Shown here piece by piece: positions 24,150 through 36,540 of a DNA stretch of 64,000 nt. The stretch is from Megalonaias nervosa (lineage: Eukaryota > Mollusca > Bivalvia > Unionida > Unionidae). Within the stretch, counting starts at the first letter, position 1, and every line of letters starts with the position of its first letter. The stretch is taken from NCBI GenBank assembly GCA_016617855.1, contig JAECUM010003680.1, positions 160,062 to 224,061 on the forward strand, in the 5' to 3' direction. Under the pieces are notes generated by a model. That model had not been told where the DNA came from. It saw only the letters and a program-made list of their open reading frames with translations, and did no database searches. Made by a program: the position numbers and the translations under genes.

Positions 24150-25065
24150 GCACACGTTCAGACATTCAGTATGGTCACCCCAGTATCCTTCTTGAAAATT
24201 TTGTTTCTGAATAGATAGAGATATGATCATGGAGCTTCCGCTAATAGAAATCTTGTGTCTATTTGGTCTTAAAATAAAATTGTGCCACCTGACATCCAGT
24301 ATAGCTGCCACGGCAGCCATCACCTGAGGACTTGTGATGTTTGGTTGGTCCTAAATAAAAATAGATCTGCTTGGACATGCCAACCATGTTAATAATCTTG
24401 TTGCTAATCCACCAGATTGGATGGTTTTATCAGCATTGAACATTCATTAAAAGACTTACATTTTCTCATTGGGCCTAGATGAAAATGGTGCTATTCTGAC
24501 ATTCATCACAGCAGCCATCTTAAAAACTTGTTGCTACTTTTCCAGAATGGAAAGTCATATCAGCATGGAGTTTTCACTGGAAGACTTCTTATTGTGTCTA
24601 GTTGGTCTTGGATACAAATTGGGATGATTTGATATCCAATATGGCCACCACAGCAGCCATCTTGAAAACATTAATATTACTACTCCTAAATGAGAAGTCA
24701 CATCGACCTAAGGTTATCACCAGAAGATTAATTGTAATATGTAGTTGGTCCTGAATGAAAATGGTGCCAGTCCAATCTCAGATATGGCTGCCACAGTAAT
24801 GAAAATCTTGTCACCAATTCTCTTGAAGCGATGGTCACATCAGCATAGTTTTCTCTCAGTCTTCTGATGTTTACTTTGTCCTAAATGAAAATGGAGCAAA
24901 TCTTACATCCAATGTGGCTGCCACAGTTGCTAATTTGAAAATACCACAAGAATATCCAAGATGGTTTCAGCGCTTGGCAATTAAAAAAGGGAAAGAAATA
25001 GACTTTTCTTGAATTCATGGAAATTTCTTTTTGGACAGGAGAGCACTAGTCTCTTCAAGGGACTC
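24150..25065 (+). repeat. Decayed tandem array of repeat T, period ~130 bp
   Basis: The word TTGGTCCTAAATGAAAATGG or a close variant starts near 24260, 24343, 24468, 24601, 24742 and 24869, i.e. mostly every 125-140 bp, each followed by CATCCAATATGGCTGCCACAG-like and CATCTTGAAAA-like words. Units differ strongly. The right flank (GAGAGCACTAGTCTCTTCAA) is also similar at 32100 (TTAGAGCATTAGTCCCTTGG), so array and flank belong to one dispersed element. Confidence 0.8.
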
Positions 25066-25770
25066 TTTTTGTACTTGGCCTTCCATTTGTCTGAATGTCC
25101 TTTGACAAGAAAACATGTAAGAAAGCAGTTTTAAGAGAGGTTAACTCGTCATACAGCTGTATTGCCTTTGATTTTTATATCTCCTAATTTTGTTTTATAC
25201 AATTGATTGGAATAATAGATATTGAAACTTTATTCTGGAATTTTAATATTTTAAAAATTTTTCATAATGTTAAATGAGCTGAATAGGATGATTTTTTATA
25301 TTTTACCATAATTTATTCCATGTCAGCATTATTAATAAAATGTTTCCCAAAATGTAGAAGACTTGGTACAAGATTGTGGTTTATCTTACGTTTTCAGTGT
25401 TCATGGTTTTAGCTGAATCAGTAAGGCTAGAGGATTTCTCAAATTTATCAAGATAAAAGGGCTAAGACAAGTGCAATGTTTATGTCTCGCTGTTTATCGT
25501 CTGCTTTTGAAGTGATCAAAGATGTTACAAAACAAGTTTGTCACCTGTGCAGTTAGAGGCAGATGCACTAGAGATAGAAATGGCCAAGTTTGTATCAATC
25601 CTGGCTTTCCAAGTAAATAAATTTAACTTTATACCCATGCTTTGCAATTTATTTAAATTCCTGAAATGAGTACATGTTATGAAATGTTAAGAGGACAAAT
25701 TTTAAAAGGGATGCTAGCTGTTGCAGTTGGTATATGAGTGACATTGTGATTATACAACATTCTTTGTCTT
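25066..25770. other. No gene seen
   Basis: AT-rich DNA leading to the candidate exon at 25784. Confidence 0.45.
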
Positions 25771-25783
25771 TTTTTTTTTACAG

Positions 25784-25892
25784 AGAAGAACATGGGGGGC
25801 TATTCAGTTTTGTCCATTCAGGCATGAATAAAAAGGACCCTGCTCCACACATAATGTTGTGCCACTCTTCCACTCTTCCTAGCCTGATATAG
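25784..25892 (+). CDS. Possible 3'-terminal exon, unknown protein
   Basis: A strong 3' splice site (pyrimidine run TTCTTTGTCTTTTTTTTTTT then ACAG) is followed by 35 open codons beginning EEHGGLFSFVHSGMNKKD and ending in TAG at 25890-25892. Composition is mixed rather than low-complexity. No family is recognised, no upstream exon was found that joins in phase, and a 35-codon opening can occur by chance. A weak candidate only. Confidence 0.2.
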
Positions 25893-26179
25893 ATAGATAT
25901 TAAAAAATGTATGTTTGCTATGATCATAAATGAAGACATTCATTAATTAATTAATGTCTGATCATATTAATTCTTGATCAGAAGATCTATCACCACAATC
26001 AAACACTTAATAAGTGTGACTTTTTTGCAACTGAGCATTGAATGTTTTCGTTAATTGACAAGTTATAGTAAAAGTGCTGTACCAACTGCACTTATGGAGG
26101 TTGTACAGGGGAAGATGTGATGTTTGTGTGTTTGGCGATATGTTTCTCCTGCTGTATGCAGTCGTAATGCATACAACAT

Positions 26180-26431
26180 AGTGCCATTGTCACAAGACAT
26201 TCACTGCCATTGTCATGAGAGAAGATCACTGCCCTTTTCATGACATGGTCACTGCCATTGTCATAAGACATCATTATAATTTTCATAAGACATGATCACT
26301 GCCATAATCATTACGCATGATCACTGCCATTGTCATCAGACAAATCATTGCCATTGTTGTAAGACATGATCACTACCAGTGTCATAACATATGATCACTG
26401 TCATTGTCATACAGTTTGATCACTGCCATTT
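26180..26431 (+). repeat. 25-bp minisatellite, about 10 units
   Basis: The unit is approximately ATCACTGCCATTGTCATAAG plus ACATG. Units at 26300-26430 are 24-25 bp and 75-90% alike; one unit is longer because of an inserted ATTATAATTTTCATAAG segment. It is not a CRISPR array: there are no unique spacers. Confidence 0.92.
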
Positions 26432-26720
26432 ATCTTTATTCATTAAAATGTTATTTTTCACACATGTTACCTGAAACATATTTTAGGTGGTCTATTCATA
26501 GATACTGTTCTCTCCTTTACAAAAATGACTGAGAGTGAATTCCCCTTTGTTTGAAAATTTAAAGAAATCATTAAGACTGAAGAATTCAACCTTTTTTTGT
26601 TTGGCAGTTTGTAGTAAAATAAATTGATGGGGTTCGTAAAGTTCACTACTGATTGATGTTTTATCAAGAAGTACAGTATCTTTCCTGATCAAGTGTGTGA
26701 CTCATGGATATGGATGGGAA

Positions 26721-26962
26721 GTACCATATATACTTGCTTACAAGTTGGGTTCAGCTGCAGGCAACATAGACCCTGATCTGCTGTCCCTAATGCTCTGGCA
26801 GATCAGGGTCTTAGTTCTTTGTTTTACTTAGTTATCCTGACAAACTGCATAGACCCAGTTATCCTGACAAACTGCATAGACCCAGATCTTCTAGCACATT
26901 ATGCAGTGGCAGATCTGGATTTTTCTAGTTTTGAGTTGGATCCAACATGTATGCATGTATAC
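26721..26962. mobile_element. Double-hairpin MITE with internal duplication
   Basis: Starts GTACCATATATACTTGCTTA and contains both hairpins: AGACCCTGATCTGC with GGCAGATCAGGGTCT, and AGACCCAGATCTT with GGCAGATCTGGATTT. Between them AGTTATCCTGACAAACTGCA plus TAGACCC is present twice in tandem. The right end is eroded (GTATGCATGTATAC). Confidence 0.88.
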
Positions 26963-28429
26963 AAGGTAGGTATGCTTCAAACATTAAAATAAGCTGTGAT
27001 CTTTAACCACATCGGAGTACACTACCTTTACTGAGTCACGACAGATCTCTTCCTGTTCAATTGACTTTTCCTATTTGCACAGCTATTACATAGAAGTCTT
27101 TGTTTACTAATGGCAGACAAAAGAAACAAGTACTTGTTCTGAACAGTCAGGGGTTGCACTTGTTCATTTTAAAGACCATAATGCATCATTTTATATTTGT
27201 TTTGTGACTCAATTGATTACTGTGTGAAAATTTTAAAATTGGATAATTTAGTGCTTCGAATAACAGGTTCACAACATCTGGCTTTGATTTATTTACAGAG
27301 AAAGTCTAATATTGTGATTGATTTGTGTGAGTTGAGAACGCATAGTTTGCTTCCAAAGTAACTTTGCATCCTTTCATATGGAGAAATAACTAAAATGTGA
27401 TTCTAATAGAAGTTATGTGACTTAGGCCTTTGGTAATTAAAATTACTGTTGTCCAAATTATCCAGATTGCTGCTGTAGGCATTGTCATGATTCCCAGAAT
27501 ATTTTTGTATGCATACTGTTAATCATGGGGTGGGGGATGTTTACTGTGGTCAACAATAGGACATTTTTTTTTTTTATTTTTAGCAGAACAATGTCATTCA
27601 TGAGGCCAAATAAAAATGTGTTGTACTGGTTACCGGATTGACCCTATTTTTCCTGCTGACCTCATTTTTGGAGGGGAAATTTTGGAAGACAAAATTAAAT
27701 TTGGGAGAAGAAAAAATAGGAGAGAGATAAAACTAGGATAAAATTTAAATTCAAGAAATGAATGACACATATTTTATTGTTTATGCTTCATTTAAATCCA
27801 TCCGGACGCCAAATGTTTGTACCAACCTACCTACCCACCCTAATTTTTTTTTTGAATGTAACCAGAACCATGCATTTTTATATTTGGCTTGATCTATGAA
27901 CATTTTGGGGGAAAGGAAAACGTGCCAGTGCTGTACATTTTCTTTTCTTCCATGTACTGAATTAATAGAATAAGAAATCTTTCCAAAAGAAAGACTTTTT
28001 TAAAATAAATAAAAAAATTTCTCTTTATTGTACTGATGTTAAAGATTGGAGTGAGCATGGATATATTCATGAGAAAAAATTCAATGCCTGTGTTGGAATT
28101 TTACAATCTTGTCACCCAATGTTGGAAGAGAGCAATTAGGAATTTTACAATCTTGTCACCCAATGTTTTTTGTGTGCATGGTTGTTCTGGAACCTGTTCT
28201 GATTGTTGGTTCCAATAAATGTATTAAAAATTTGGAATACCTTTGACAGTACTCTTCACATCATGTTAATGATGTCTAATTAATTTAGTAGACTTCAGTT
28301 GCATTTTGAATTTAAATAAAGTCAGTGGGACTCTATTTTGTTAGCTCTACTGGTCATAAAGCAATAGAGCATATGGGATGGGCTGTTATCATCCATTCAT
28401 ATGTTAACACAAATTTGTTATTCCTGCCC
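26963..28429. other. No gene seen
   Basis: No supported exon. GGAATTTTACAATCTTGTCA plus CCCAATGTT occurs twice in tandem (about 28098 and 28139), a local duplication of ~41 bp inside a 60-codon chance frame. Confidence 0.5.
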
Positions 28430-28690
28430 TTCCTAAACTACATGGAAGACTGATATGGAACTTCACACACATTCATCTCATGGTCTAGTTGGTTCTAAAT
28501 TAAAATGGTGCCACTTGAACATCCAAAATGGTCACCACGGTGTCCATCTTGAAAATGTTGTCACTGCTGCTCTCGAGTGGAAAGTCATATCAGCATGTGA
28601 TTTTCTCTTTATGATGTCTAGTTGGTCGTAAATGAAAATGGTGCTGATCTGTTGTCCAGCGTGGCCACCATGACTCCATAACTGCCAACC
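28430..28690 (+). repeat. Dispersed repeat T, fragment with two units
   Basis: Two TAGTTGGTYSTAAATKAAAATGGTGC units about 130 bp apart with the following CATCCAAAATGGTCACCAC and CATCTTGAAAATGTTGTCAC words. Confidence 0.75.
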
Positions 28691-28970
28691 GCATTATGTT
28701 CCAAACAGTGGTATAGCGAAAATGATCAAAAATGTTGTGTGTCATTGTGTGTTGGGGGTGGGGGTTAAACAAAACACCAGTCAAATGTATAGTAATACTG
28801 TTTATATAAATCATGTTTTTTTCACTATATAGTATTTATACATTTAATTATTTTAATAATATTTTAAAAAAAGTTAATAAAAATATACAAAATTTTAGAA
28901 CACTTTCTTTCAACCCATATTGTTGTACATATGATAGATCAAATCATGAGTAACATTATAAACAATGATG

Positions 28971-29218
28971 GGGCCCCAAGTGGTCTAAAGTGCTCACCAT
29001 TACAGATCACTACCATCACCTATGTCTGCGTGGGTTCGAGTTTCAGGTTTGTCCAATGTGGGTATGTGAGAAAGCTTGCCAGCAGCTTCTTTGGGGTTGG
29101 TGGTTCTTTCTGGGGTTTTCCCATGTCCTTCCTCCACCATTTATACTGGCTGCCATGTATAGCCTATATTGTGCTGAAAAATGGCATTAAACCCTACAAC
29201 AACAACAACAACTACAAC
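28971..29218 (+). mobile_element. tRNA-derived SINE, family A, full length
   Basis: Begins GGGCCCCAAGTGGTCTAAAG (tRNA-like A-box part), has GGTTCGAGTTTC (B box), the body words GGTGGTTCTTTCTGGGGTTT and CCTCCACCATTTATACTGG, and the tail GAAAAATGGCATTAAACCCT with CAACAACAA. Target duplications are not clear. The open frames over it come from the tRNA-like and body sequence. Confidence 0.93.
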
Positions 29219-29839
29219 ATAATGATAAAAACACCTCATTTTATTAAATATACTTGCCATTTATAAATTCTGTCTACAGCTGCATCATGTTTAAAGTGAT
29301 TAAAACTGTTGTAATGAGTTGCAAAAAAAAATATCAGTTAGGTTGCTCTTGAGGCCGGTGCAGTTATACATTCAAAGCTTAATTCTAATTTAATTAGGAG
29401 CGCACAATCACATATTTACCACTTCTATACCCATTTAGTAATTAAATAAACGAACATCTATAATAGGTGCACTGAGTAGTGTCAAGTCATTTTTATTATC
29501 AATTGTTATGTATATGTAATTTAATTTGTTTGTTAGTTTTAAATTTTTTTATTTTATTCCATTACATGTTATTGTAATGATAACTTTGTCTACTGGATTT
29601 GATAAATTTTTTTTAGAAATTCAGTTCAGTTCTGTTTGACCTGATAAACAACCAGTAGTTGAAACATGGTATCTAGTTTCTGACCTTGATTCAGAAATCA
29701 AATAGAGTTCTAGTAAACAACTTTTTTTTAAAATTTTTTTTTATTCATTCTAAGAGTAAGATTCATTCAGTGGAATCAAGGCCATACCTAGAGTATGTGA
29801 TAATTAGCATGTAAAAAATATTCTACATTGTTCTAGAAG

Positions 29840-30118
29840 GTGACCACGTGACCCTCGTACGGGAATCTGTTTTGCGTCTTAACTTACTATATAACCGTTT
29901 TCTTGAGAAGATCTAGCCAGTTGGGCTTTAAATCTTCGACACTTAAAGGTGTCTTGTTGTGACCAGTTGGAGTTGAATTTTTATTTTATGGAATTATTGT
30001 TATCTTCATATAATGTGCATTGTTATACTCTCCTTAAGAGGGCCTCAAAGGAGAATAGTCCTTGACTAATGAGTCACCCTCTATAAATAAAGCATTATTA
30101 TTATTATTATTATTATTC
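29840..30118 (+). mobile_element. 3' tail of a LINE or LINE-tailed SINE
   Basis: The last ~90 bp (GAGGGCCTCAAAGGAGAATA, GTCACCCTCTATAAATAAAG, then (ATT)n) match 30895-30983. An (ATT)n-ended tail after AATAAAG is typical of non-LTR retrotransposons. No reverse transcriptase remnant precedes it here. Confidence 0.75.
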
Positions 30119-30470
30119 TTTCCCTGGAAAATACTAGTGCTCATACAGAAATTCTTGGACCAGGAAATTTATCTAAATTTATTCAGAAATTCTAAACTGG
30201 AATAATATTTTCTGTGATTCAACAAGGAACTGTTGACACGACAACACTTTGAAGGTCACAACATACGTCATCGCCCTCCATTTTGATTTCATTGGGACTC
30301 AAACACCGATTCATTTAGGACTTTTTATTGATAGGACTTCTTTTTTTTAATTCTTGGATTATTTTGGATTTGATTCATAAACCATAAATCCTTTTTCTCA
30401 TTTTTACCTTGTTTTTCTAGGGAAATAAATTATTTGTTAAATTTTGCAAAGCTTGTTGTCTTTTCTTTTT
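30110..30470 (-). repeat. Dispersed repeat F, copy 2 (inverted)
   Basis: Reverse complement of 13985-14360, diverged but colinear over its full length. Confidence 0.8.
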
Positions 30471-30659
30471 AATTTTTGTATAAGCCTAGACACGTAACAC
30501 AATAAAAATCTAGTTTTCAGTTCAAAATATCAGTTACATATGATGATTATCGACTGAAAGATGTCACATTATGTGCAGCATTTTTAGCAATTCCAGGACA
30601 CGGAAGAACAGGACAAAAGTGACAATAATAGTGCTCCTGAATATTTACAATCACTATTC

Positions 30660-30947
30660 CAGTATAGGCTACCTGGCAATACTCCCCACCTGTGACCCAT
30701 GTCTACCAGACAGTATAAAATTCCCAAACCAAATAAGGAATTATTTTAAAAAAAGTTTCCAATACTCTGGAACTTTGCTCTAGAATAGTATTCCAGTTGA
30801 GATTAGATATGCCTACTCTATTTCATTCTTCCAAACCCAATATATCCAGTGGCTTCAGAGATGCAGGTTAAATAAATAAATTCCTTTGTATGAGGGCCTC
30901 AAGGTAGATTAGTTCTTAGCTAATTGTGTTACCCTCTTTAAATAAAG

Positions 30948-30982
<35 letters not shown>

Positions 30983-30983
30983 G
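30660..30983 (+). pseudogene. 3' end of a non-LTR retrotransposon (LINE) ORF
   Basis: Reading across one stop, the frame gives PNQIRNYFKKSFQYSGTLL, stop, NSIPVEIRYAYSISFFQTQ. This fits the conserved C-terminus of many LINE polyproteins (FxYxGxxLWNSLPxxIRxAxSLxxFK). The Trp of the LWN word is the TAG stop. It is followed by the GAGGGCCTCAAGG tail and (ATT)n. The reverse transcriptase itself is not in the window, so this is a 5'-truncated dead copy. Clade is not determined. Confidence 0.75.
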
Positions 30984-31408
30984 TCTATGGCTGGTTTCCT
31001 TCCCCTGACTTTCTAGCAACATCAGTCCTTTCTCAACCTTATTTGTACTGTGGCAACATGCAAATGAACAGTTCTTCTGGGTTGCACTGCAACAGATTTA
31101 CAGAAAGAGGGCAAATTCATGCCACATGCCACCGATAGTTCTTTCTTCGATCTGTTGCCGTTCAGGTGTGGTCAACAATAAACTGGACTTCTGTATAATA
31201 ATTAGCGGTTTTTACGGAGATCAAGTCACTGATCTGCTGGTGTGACTTAAGTACTGAAGGCAGATTAGATAGTCATGTGTACTTTAGCCAAATACAATAG
31301 TTGATATTGACCAATGACAATTATGACTTACTAGAGACATGAGTAATTTCAGGTATTCCATAACCTGTTAGGAATACAATATCTCACCTTGCCTGAATAC
31401 AACAGAGG

Positions 31409-31689
31409 CTAATTAGAGTTGTTGTTGTTGTTGTTGTTGTTATAGGGTTTAACGCCATTTTTCAGCACAAGATAGGCTATACATGGCGGCCAGTATTAAT
31501 GGTGGAGGAAGAACCCTGGAAAACCCGGGAAGAACCACCGACCCACGAGAAGCTACTGGCAGGCTTTCTCACGTACCCACGTTAGCCGAGCCTGGACTCG
31601 AACCCACGCAGACAGAGGTGAGATGGCAGTGATCCGTAACGATCAGCGCTTTAGACCACTTGGCCACTCGGGGCCCCCTAATTAGAGTT
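31409..31689 (-). mobile_element. SINE family A, intact, with 12-bp target duplication
   Basis: The SINE body is 31421-31677 on the minus strand; CTAATTAGAGTT lies at 31409-31420 and again, unchanged, at 31678-31689. Minus-strand features are GAGTGGCCAAGTGGTCTAAA (A box), GGTTCGAGTCC (B box), GTGGGTCGGTGGTTCTTCCC in the body and the GTTAAACCCTATAACAACAA tail. A perfect duplication suggests a fairly recent insertion. Confidence 0.97.
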
Positions 31690-31899
31690 AAACTGTGACT
31701 GTATAAAGACATTCTGGTAATGTCTAAATCAAATACAGTAGTTCTGATGTAAAGGTTTCATCTGATTGATGTCAAAAATTATTTTTAAAGTTTTGTTAAA
31801 TAATTTTACAATTTTGTTTTGGGGGTCCACAGAACTACCGCATTATATCTGGAATTGCATTATAGCGAAGCACATTATAACGGGGTAGAGTTATATCAG

Positions 31900-32140
31900 T
31901 ATGAGCTTTTCAGCAGAAGACTTCTTATTGGGCCTAAAATGAAAATGATGCCAATCTAACATCCAACATGGCCACCATCTTAAAATCTTGTTATTGCTAC
32001 TCCTTTTGAATATATGGTCATATTTGCACGAAATTTTACCCAAAGACGTATAATGCACTTAAAAGAAGAGAGGGTCTTATCTTGAATTGCTGGAAATTTT
32101 ATTTGGTCATTAGAGCATTAGTCCCTTGGAGGTAGTAGAT
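31900..32140 (+). repeat. Dispersed repeat T, fragment
   Basis: Contains ATTGGGCCTAAAATGAAAAT, CATCCAACATGGCCACCATC and the right-flank word GAGCATTAGTCCCTTGG that also ends the 24 kb array. Preceded (31843-31885) by CATTATAACGGGG-type sequence resembling Tigger ends. Confidence 0.7.
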
Positions 32141-34920
32141 CTAGACCAAATGTGTTGAATTTGTCAGTCAGCACAACTTGTGATGGGACCAATTATTGGG
32201 TGACTGACTAACCTTTAACCTGGTAGGGTCTGTTACAATGTAGGCTGTTGATATACATGTGACAAAGGCACATATTGCAGTATGCTATAAATAGAATACC
32301 TGGTACCTAAATGGCTCTATGGAAATAGGTCTGCCTGTCAAATTTATAGCCGAGTAGTGTATGTTACATTCAGTATAAATTTTAACCATTTTACCTTTTT
32401 TTTGTACATATTTGTTATTTTGTAGATAGGTTTAAGAGGAAAATCTGATCTTTATAGTTGTAGAATTATTTTTCATGGAAGAATTATTTTATATGCTTTA
32501 AAATTTTGAGAGAACTCATTTACTGTCAAGTCATTGAAGTTAAGTGATCAACTGTGGCTAACATTTCTCATCTTGAGTATCAACTGGTTCTTTGTCTACA
32601 TTTGTGTAAGTAAATTATCCAAATTTGATAAATTATCAAAAATCACTGTTGCTTACATTGATATCTTGGTCTACATCTGATTTTCTGAAGCCTTCATAGT
32701 CAAAATTCTAATTATACAAACTTAGGAAATTGCAGAACAGCATCCATAGCCTTCTTTTTGGAAAGTGGAGGCTCCAACTCACTTTAAATAGCCAATTATG
32801 ACTATTTGAAATAGCAATCACATGATGTGATGTAATGGTCATTGACCACAATGCCTGTAGATTCTAATAGGGATTTTCCACAAAGGTGATGCTACAAAAA
32901 CCAGCTCATAATGTCTGCTGTTTACTGTAGGCGTTGAAATATGCTTCCATGCAAATGATCACAGGCATCCAAAAATATGCCTGTATGCAAATCGGATGGA
33001 TGTGTGCAATGGTGCTTTCATGAGAATGCAGTAGAATTGTCCAAAAGCATTTACTGGTCAGTATGCTGCATGCTATGAAACTAGGACCTTAAGGGATGTT
33101 GACTCGTTCGTCAATACAGAACAGCCCACATGTATTTTCAGAACCCCAAACATCGCAGTTGTGGACTTTATCCCTCCACTTTCGCTCCATGATAATACTC
33201 AGCGATGGAGCAATAAAATCACCACCACACCTCAGCCCGCATGCCAATCGTGGAGCAGCTGATCTGCATTATTGATTGACATTTGAACATCCAATCAGTG
33301 AAGACCACCCATGGAAAGACCAACATGTCATGAGTGATTAACAATCAAGTTGTCTCATGTGTCAGTACCTAAACAAGGTGCTTCTGGGACATTTCATCAA
33401 TGAAGAATGCGTTAGGCAATGTATTTTGTGATGCCAAAACTCAAAAGCTGTTTTTATTCAGGTATCATCTTCAGATCAAAAGGCAGAATGGAAATTGTTT
33501 ATATGCATAAAAAATGCTCTTTTTGGCAAAAAAATACTTATTTGAGTTGCTGTAAATGCTCTAGTTTCAGTCCTGTTTGAAACTGTCATGTTGAAATGTA
33601 TGCATGTGATGGGGCAGAAAAAGAATCTTCCCAGTGTTTGTAGACAGGATGGGGAAATTTAATCTCAGAGAGGTTTGTATCAAGGACTCTACAGGCCTCA
33701 CTCCAAATACAAATCTCTTTTCCTCTGGTTAGAATTTTCCCTCCTGTCAACATATATGGGGAAGACTCTTTTAGTCCCTCACTGGATTATTTCTTTTAGA
33801 ATTTTGCTGCATATATGTTTACAATTATTCCAATTTCCAACCTTTGTGCAGAAAAATCATCAGTCATTATGATCAAAGTCTCATTGATCAAGTTCATATA
33901 AGTGCTTGATTCTCACTCCATAAGACTAATAAACACTTTAAAAAGGAAGAGCAGACTGGCCCTAATTTATAATTATTTAAAACTAGTGCTAGAAGGGTAA
34001 GATAATAAGTTCCAGAAACAATCCTTAATATCATCAAATTTAGGTCAGTAACATCATCAGCTTTTATATTTCTGTAATAGCTGGATAAGTAAGAGTTTCT
34101 CTGGACCAGTAGATATTTTTATTACTTGCTGTTTGGATGAACACATTTTTCAGTTTTTCATCTCCTGACATTGTGCGCCAAGTCCACACTATTCACATTT
34201 TGTAAATATTACACAGTAGCAAATAACGATACAGCACTTCTTTGCTGTTTTATCCTTCGTCAGAAAAGGTCATGCCGGTTTTATTATTGATCCCCTTTTA
34301 TTAAATAGTAGAAAGATTAATATGTAGTGCTTTATTACACGAGTTAACTCATTGCCTCCTGGAAATTATTTTCATTTTCCCTGGAATTGGGTTACCAAAC
34401 ACATTTTAAGGGTTCCTTCTGAATGAATCCAAAGACATCTGTGTCGAAGACATTTTCATGTAACTTGATGCTTAGGTCTACAAAAGATGTTTTCGATTGG
34501 CTTTTTGGATGTGCATGCGCAGAAGGTTGAAAATTGGACTTTTTGGGGGTGCATATAGGACCTACAATTATTATTTCCTGGCTCCGTTTTAATCCAAATT
34601 TGAAACCTATCCTACTTTTTGCAAAGGTTCATCTGTCCATGTACATTTCAGACCAGTCTTAGATCCAAAGTCAAAAAGTCTAAATTGGGACACAAACTCT
34701 GGCCCCCTAATTTTGTTTAGTTTTTGGCCTAAAAGGAACAGGTCTAAAAATAAAAAATGGGTTTTTTTCCCCACTGTACTTTTTTTTAATGCAAGTGGAA
34801 AGTCTACATTTTGAATATCATTACACAACTAGACCTTTCCCCTTTTTGGCAATACCACCCACATTGCTGTATTGTAAATAATGTTGATGTTACAGAGCTT
34901 GGAAGTTATGGTACTGTTTC
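32141..34920. other. No gene seen
   Basis: 2.8 kb of AT-rich DNA. Short frames at 33675 and 34607 carry no motif. No repeat was recognised, so this is among the more unique-looking stretches. Confidence 0.5.
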
Positions 34921-36285
34921 ATGACCCATAGGGGTGAAATGTTACACCTGTGCCATGTAATGATACGATTCACGATACACAGTCTGCGATATGATAAATA
35001 TCGATACACATAAACTTTATGGTCTTTCCATGTTTGGAAGGTTGGTGGTGTCCTTTCATGTATGTTGACATTATTGGTTGTATTTCCAGTATGCAGAATA
35101 CAGATAGACATAGTTATCATGTATTTATATGCAGTGCTCATGGATGAGAAGATACCAATAATACTTTTGAACTGACAACCTGTTGGTTGCAGTGAGTTTT
35201 ATCCAACGTTTTAGGCCATTTAATGGTGGATCCATTTAACTCCCCTTGTTTTGGAAGACATTTCAATGTTACCTTCAAAACAGAAGAAACAACGCAATTT
35301 CCTCATGCAAAGAAAATCTCATCTTGAACAAATCCGGGCATTTAGAATAAGGCTGAATACCAACAAAATCTATCACATTTTATTTCCTGCAGATGCAAAA
35401 GACTGCTGCAGCCACAGGTAATTGTATTTGTTAGTGAACACGGAAAACTATTGACTACACCCAGTCCTATCCTACAATTTTCTTTTAACTAACACAAGGT
35501 GATAAACTTGAGCAATTTGAAATCTGCACCATCACTCATTCTATGCTAATTTCATTTATTCCATCAGCACCTTCATTCACTGGTTAAATATCAATGCGTA
35601 AAAAGAGAAATTGCAAAGTTGTTTCCTATGTACAATTTAAGGAGAGATGATGACAGGATTTTATCTTAAGGGAGACCTTCCCTTATATCAAAGAAAAAAG
35701 GAGGGGAGGAAGAAATGGTCATAGGTCAATATTTTTATCTAAACTTAATTATCTGTCTCTCTTTCTTCCTGCTCCACTTTCTTATTGCTCAATGAAATTA
35801 ACATCTTTGACAGATGTCACCTCTGGTTGTATGAGCATTAATCTGTTAATTCTGAGCGTACTGTGCTTCTTTTCTTTGTATCAATATTGTTCTGTGCTTC
35901 TTTGTGAAGGGGCATATACATAGCTACCTTTGTCAGCTTGAACATGTTGGGAAATTGATCTTTGTGACTGTTTGTACAATTTTCGAGAGATCACAGATAT
36001 TATCTTTTGGATACATCTGCTCCAAAATAGGATTTTTCACTAACATAATTGTCCTTTGTTAAATCAGTAGTTTACTGATTACTGTGCCAAATTTCTTATA
36101 TGTTCCTTAATGTTGTATAAGGGTATTTAGTCCATCAATGCTTGTGCAGACAGAGGTATTAAAATAAATATCTACTACTTAATTGCATTTTTTAACCCTT
36201 ATTTTATTCAATTTATCTTAACCCTGATATGGATACAGGTATATGGTTTTGTATCATATGATCCGCAGGGAAAATCTGATTTAAA

Positions 36286-36540
36286 AAAATGAAAATTGCA
36301 TTATACTTTTAAAAAGTCTGTATTTTAATTAGGCTGTGTATTCTGCCCACTTGTACATATTTAATTTCGAAATATCACTGAAAGGGTCATGCCATCTGTT
36401 TTTTGTCCATGCTGTATGGACAAAAAACAGATGGCATGACCCTTTCAGTGATATTTCGAAATTAAATATGTACAAGTGGGCAGAATACAGAGCCTAATTA
36501 AAATATAGACATTTTAAAAGTATAATGCAATTTTCATTTT
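36286..36540. repeat. Near-perfect 125-bp-arm palindrome
   Basis: Arms 36286-36410 and 36416-36540 are reverse complements with about four mismatches; the loop is GCTGT. The centre reads TTTTGTCCAT-GCTGT-ATGGACAAAA. Such a hairpin would be very stable. It lies inside the hAT-like element. Confidence 0.95.

Noticed and set aside
26180..26431. CRISPR array
   Set aside because: Units are tandem and contiguous with no unique spacers, and the genome is eukaryotic.
35393..35417. 25-bp micro-exon (TTATTTCCTGCAG before, GTAATTG after)
   Set aside because: It lies inside the hAT-like element and is too short to judge.
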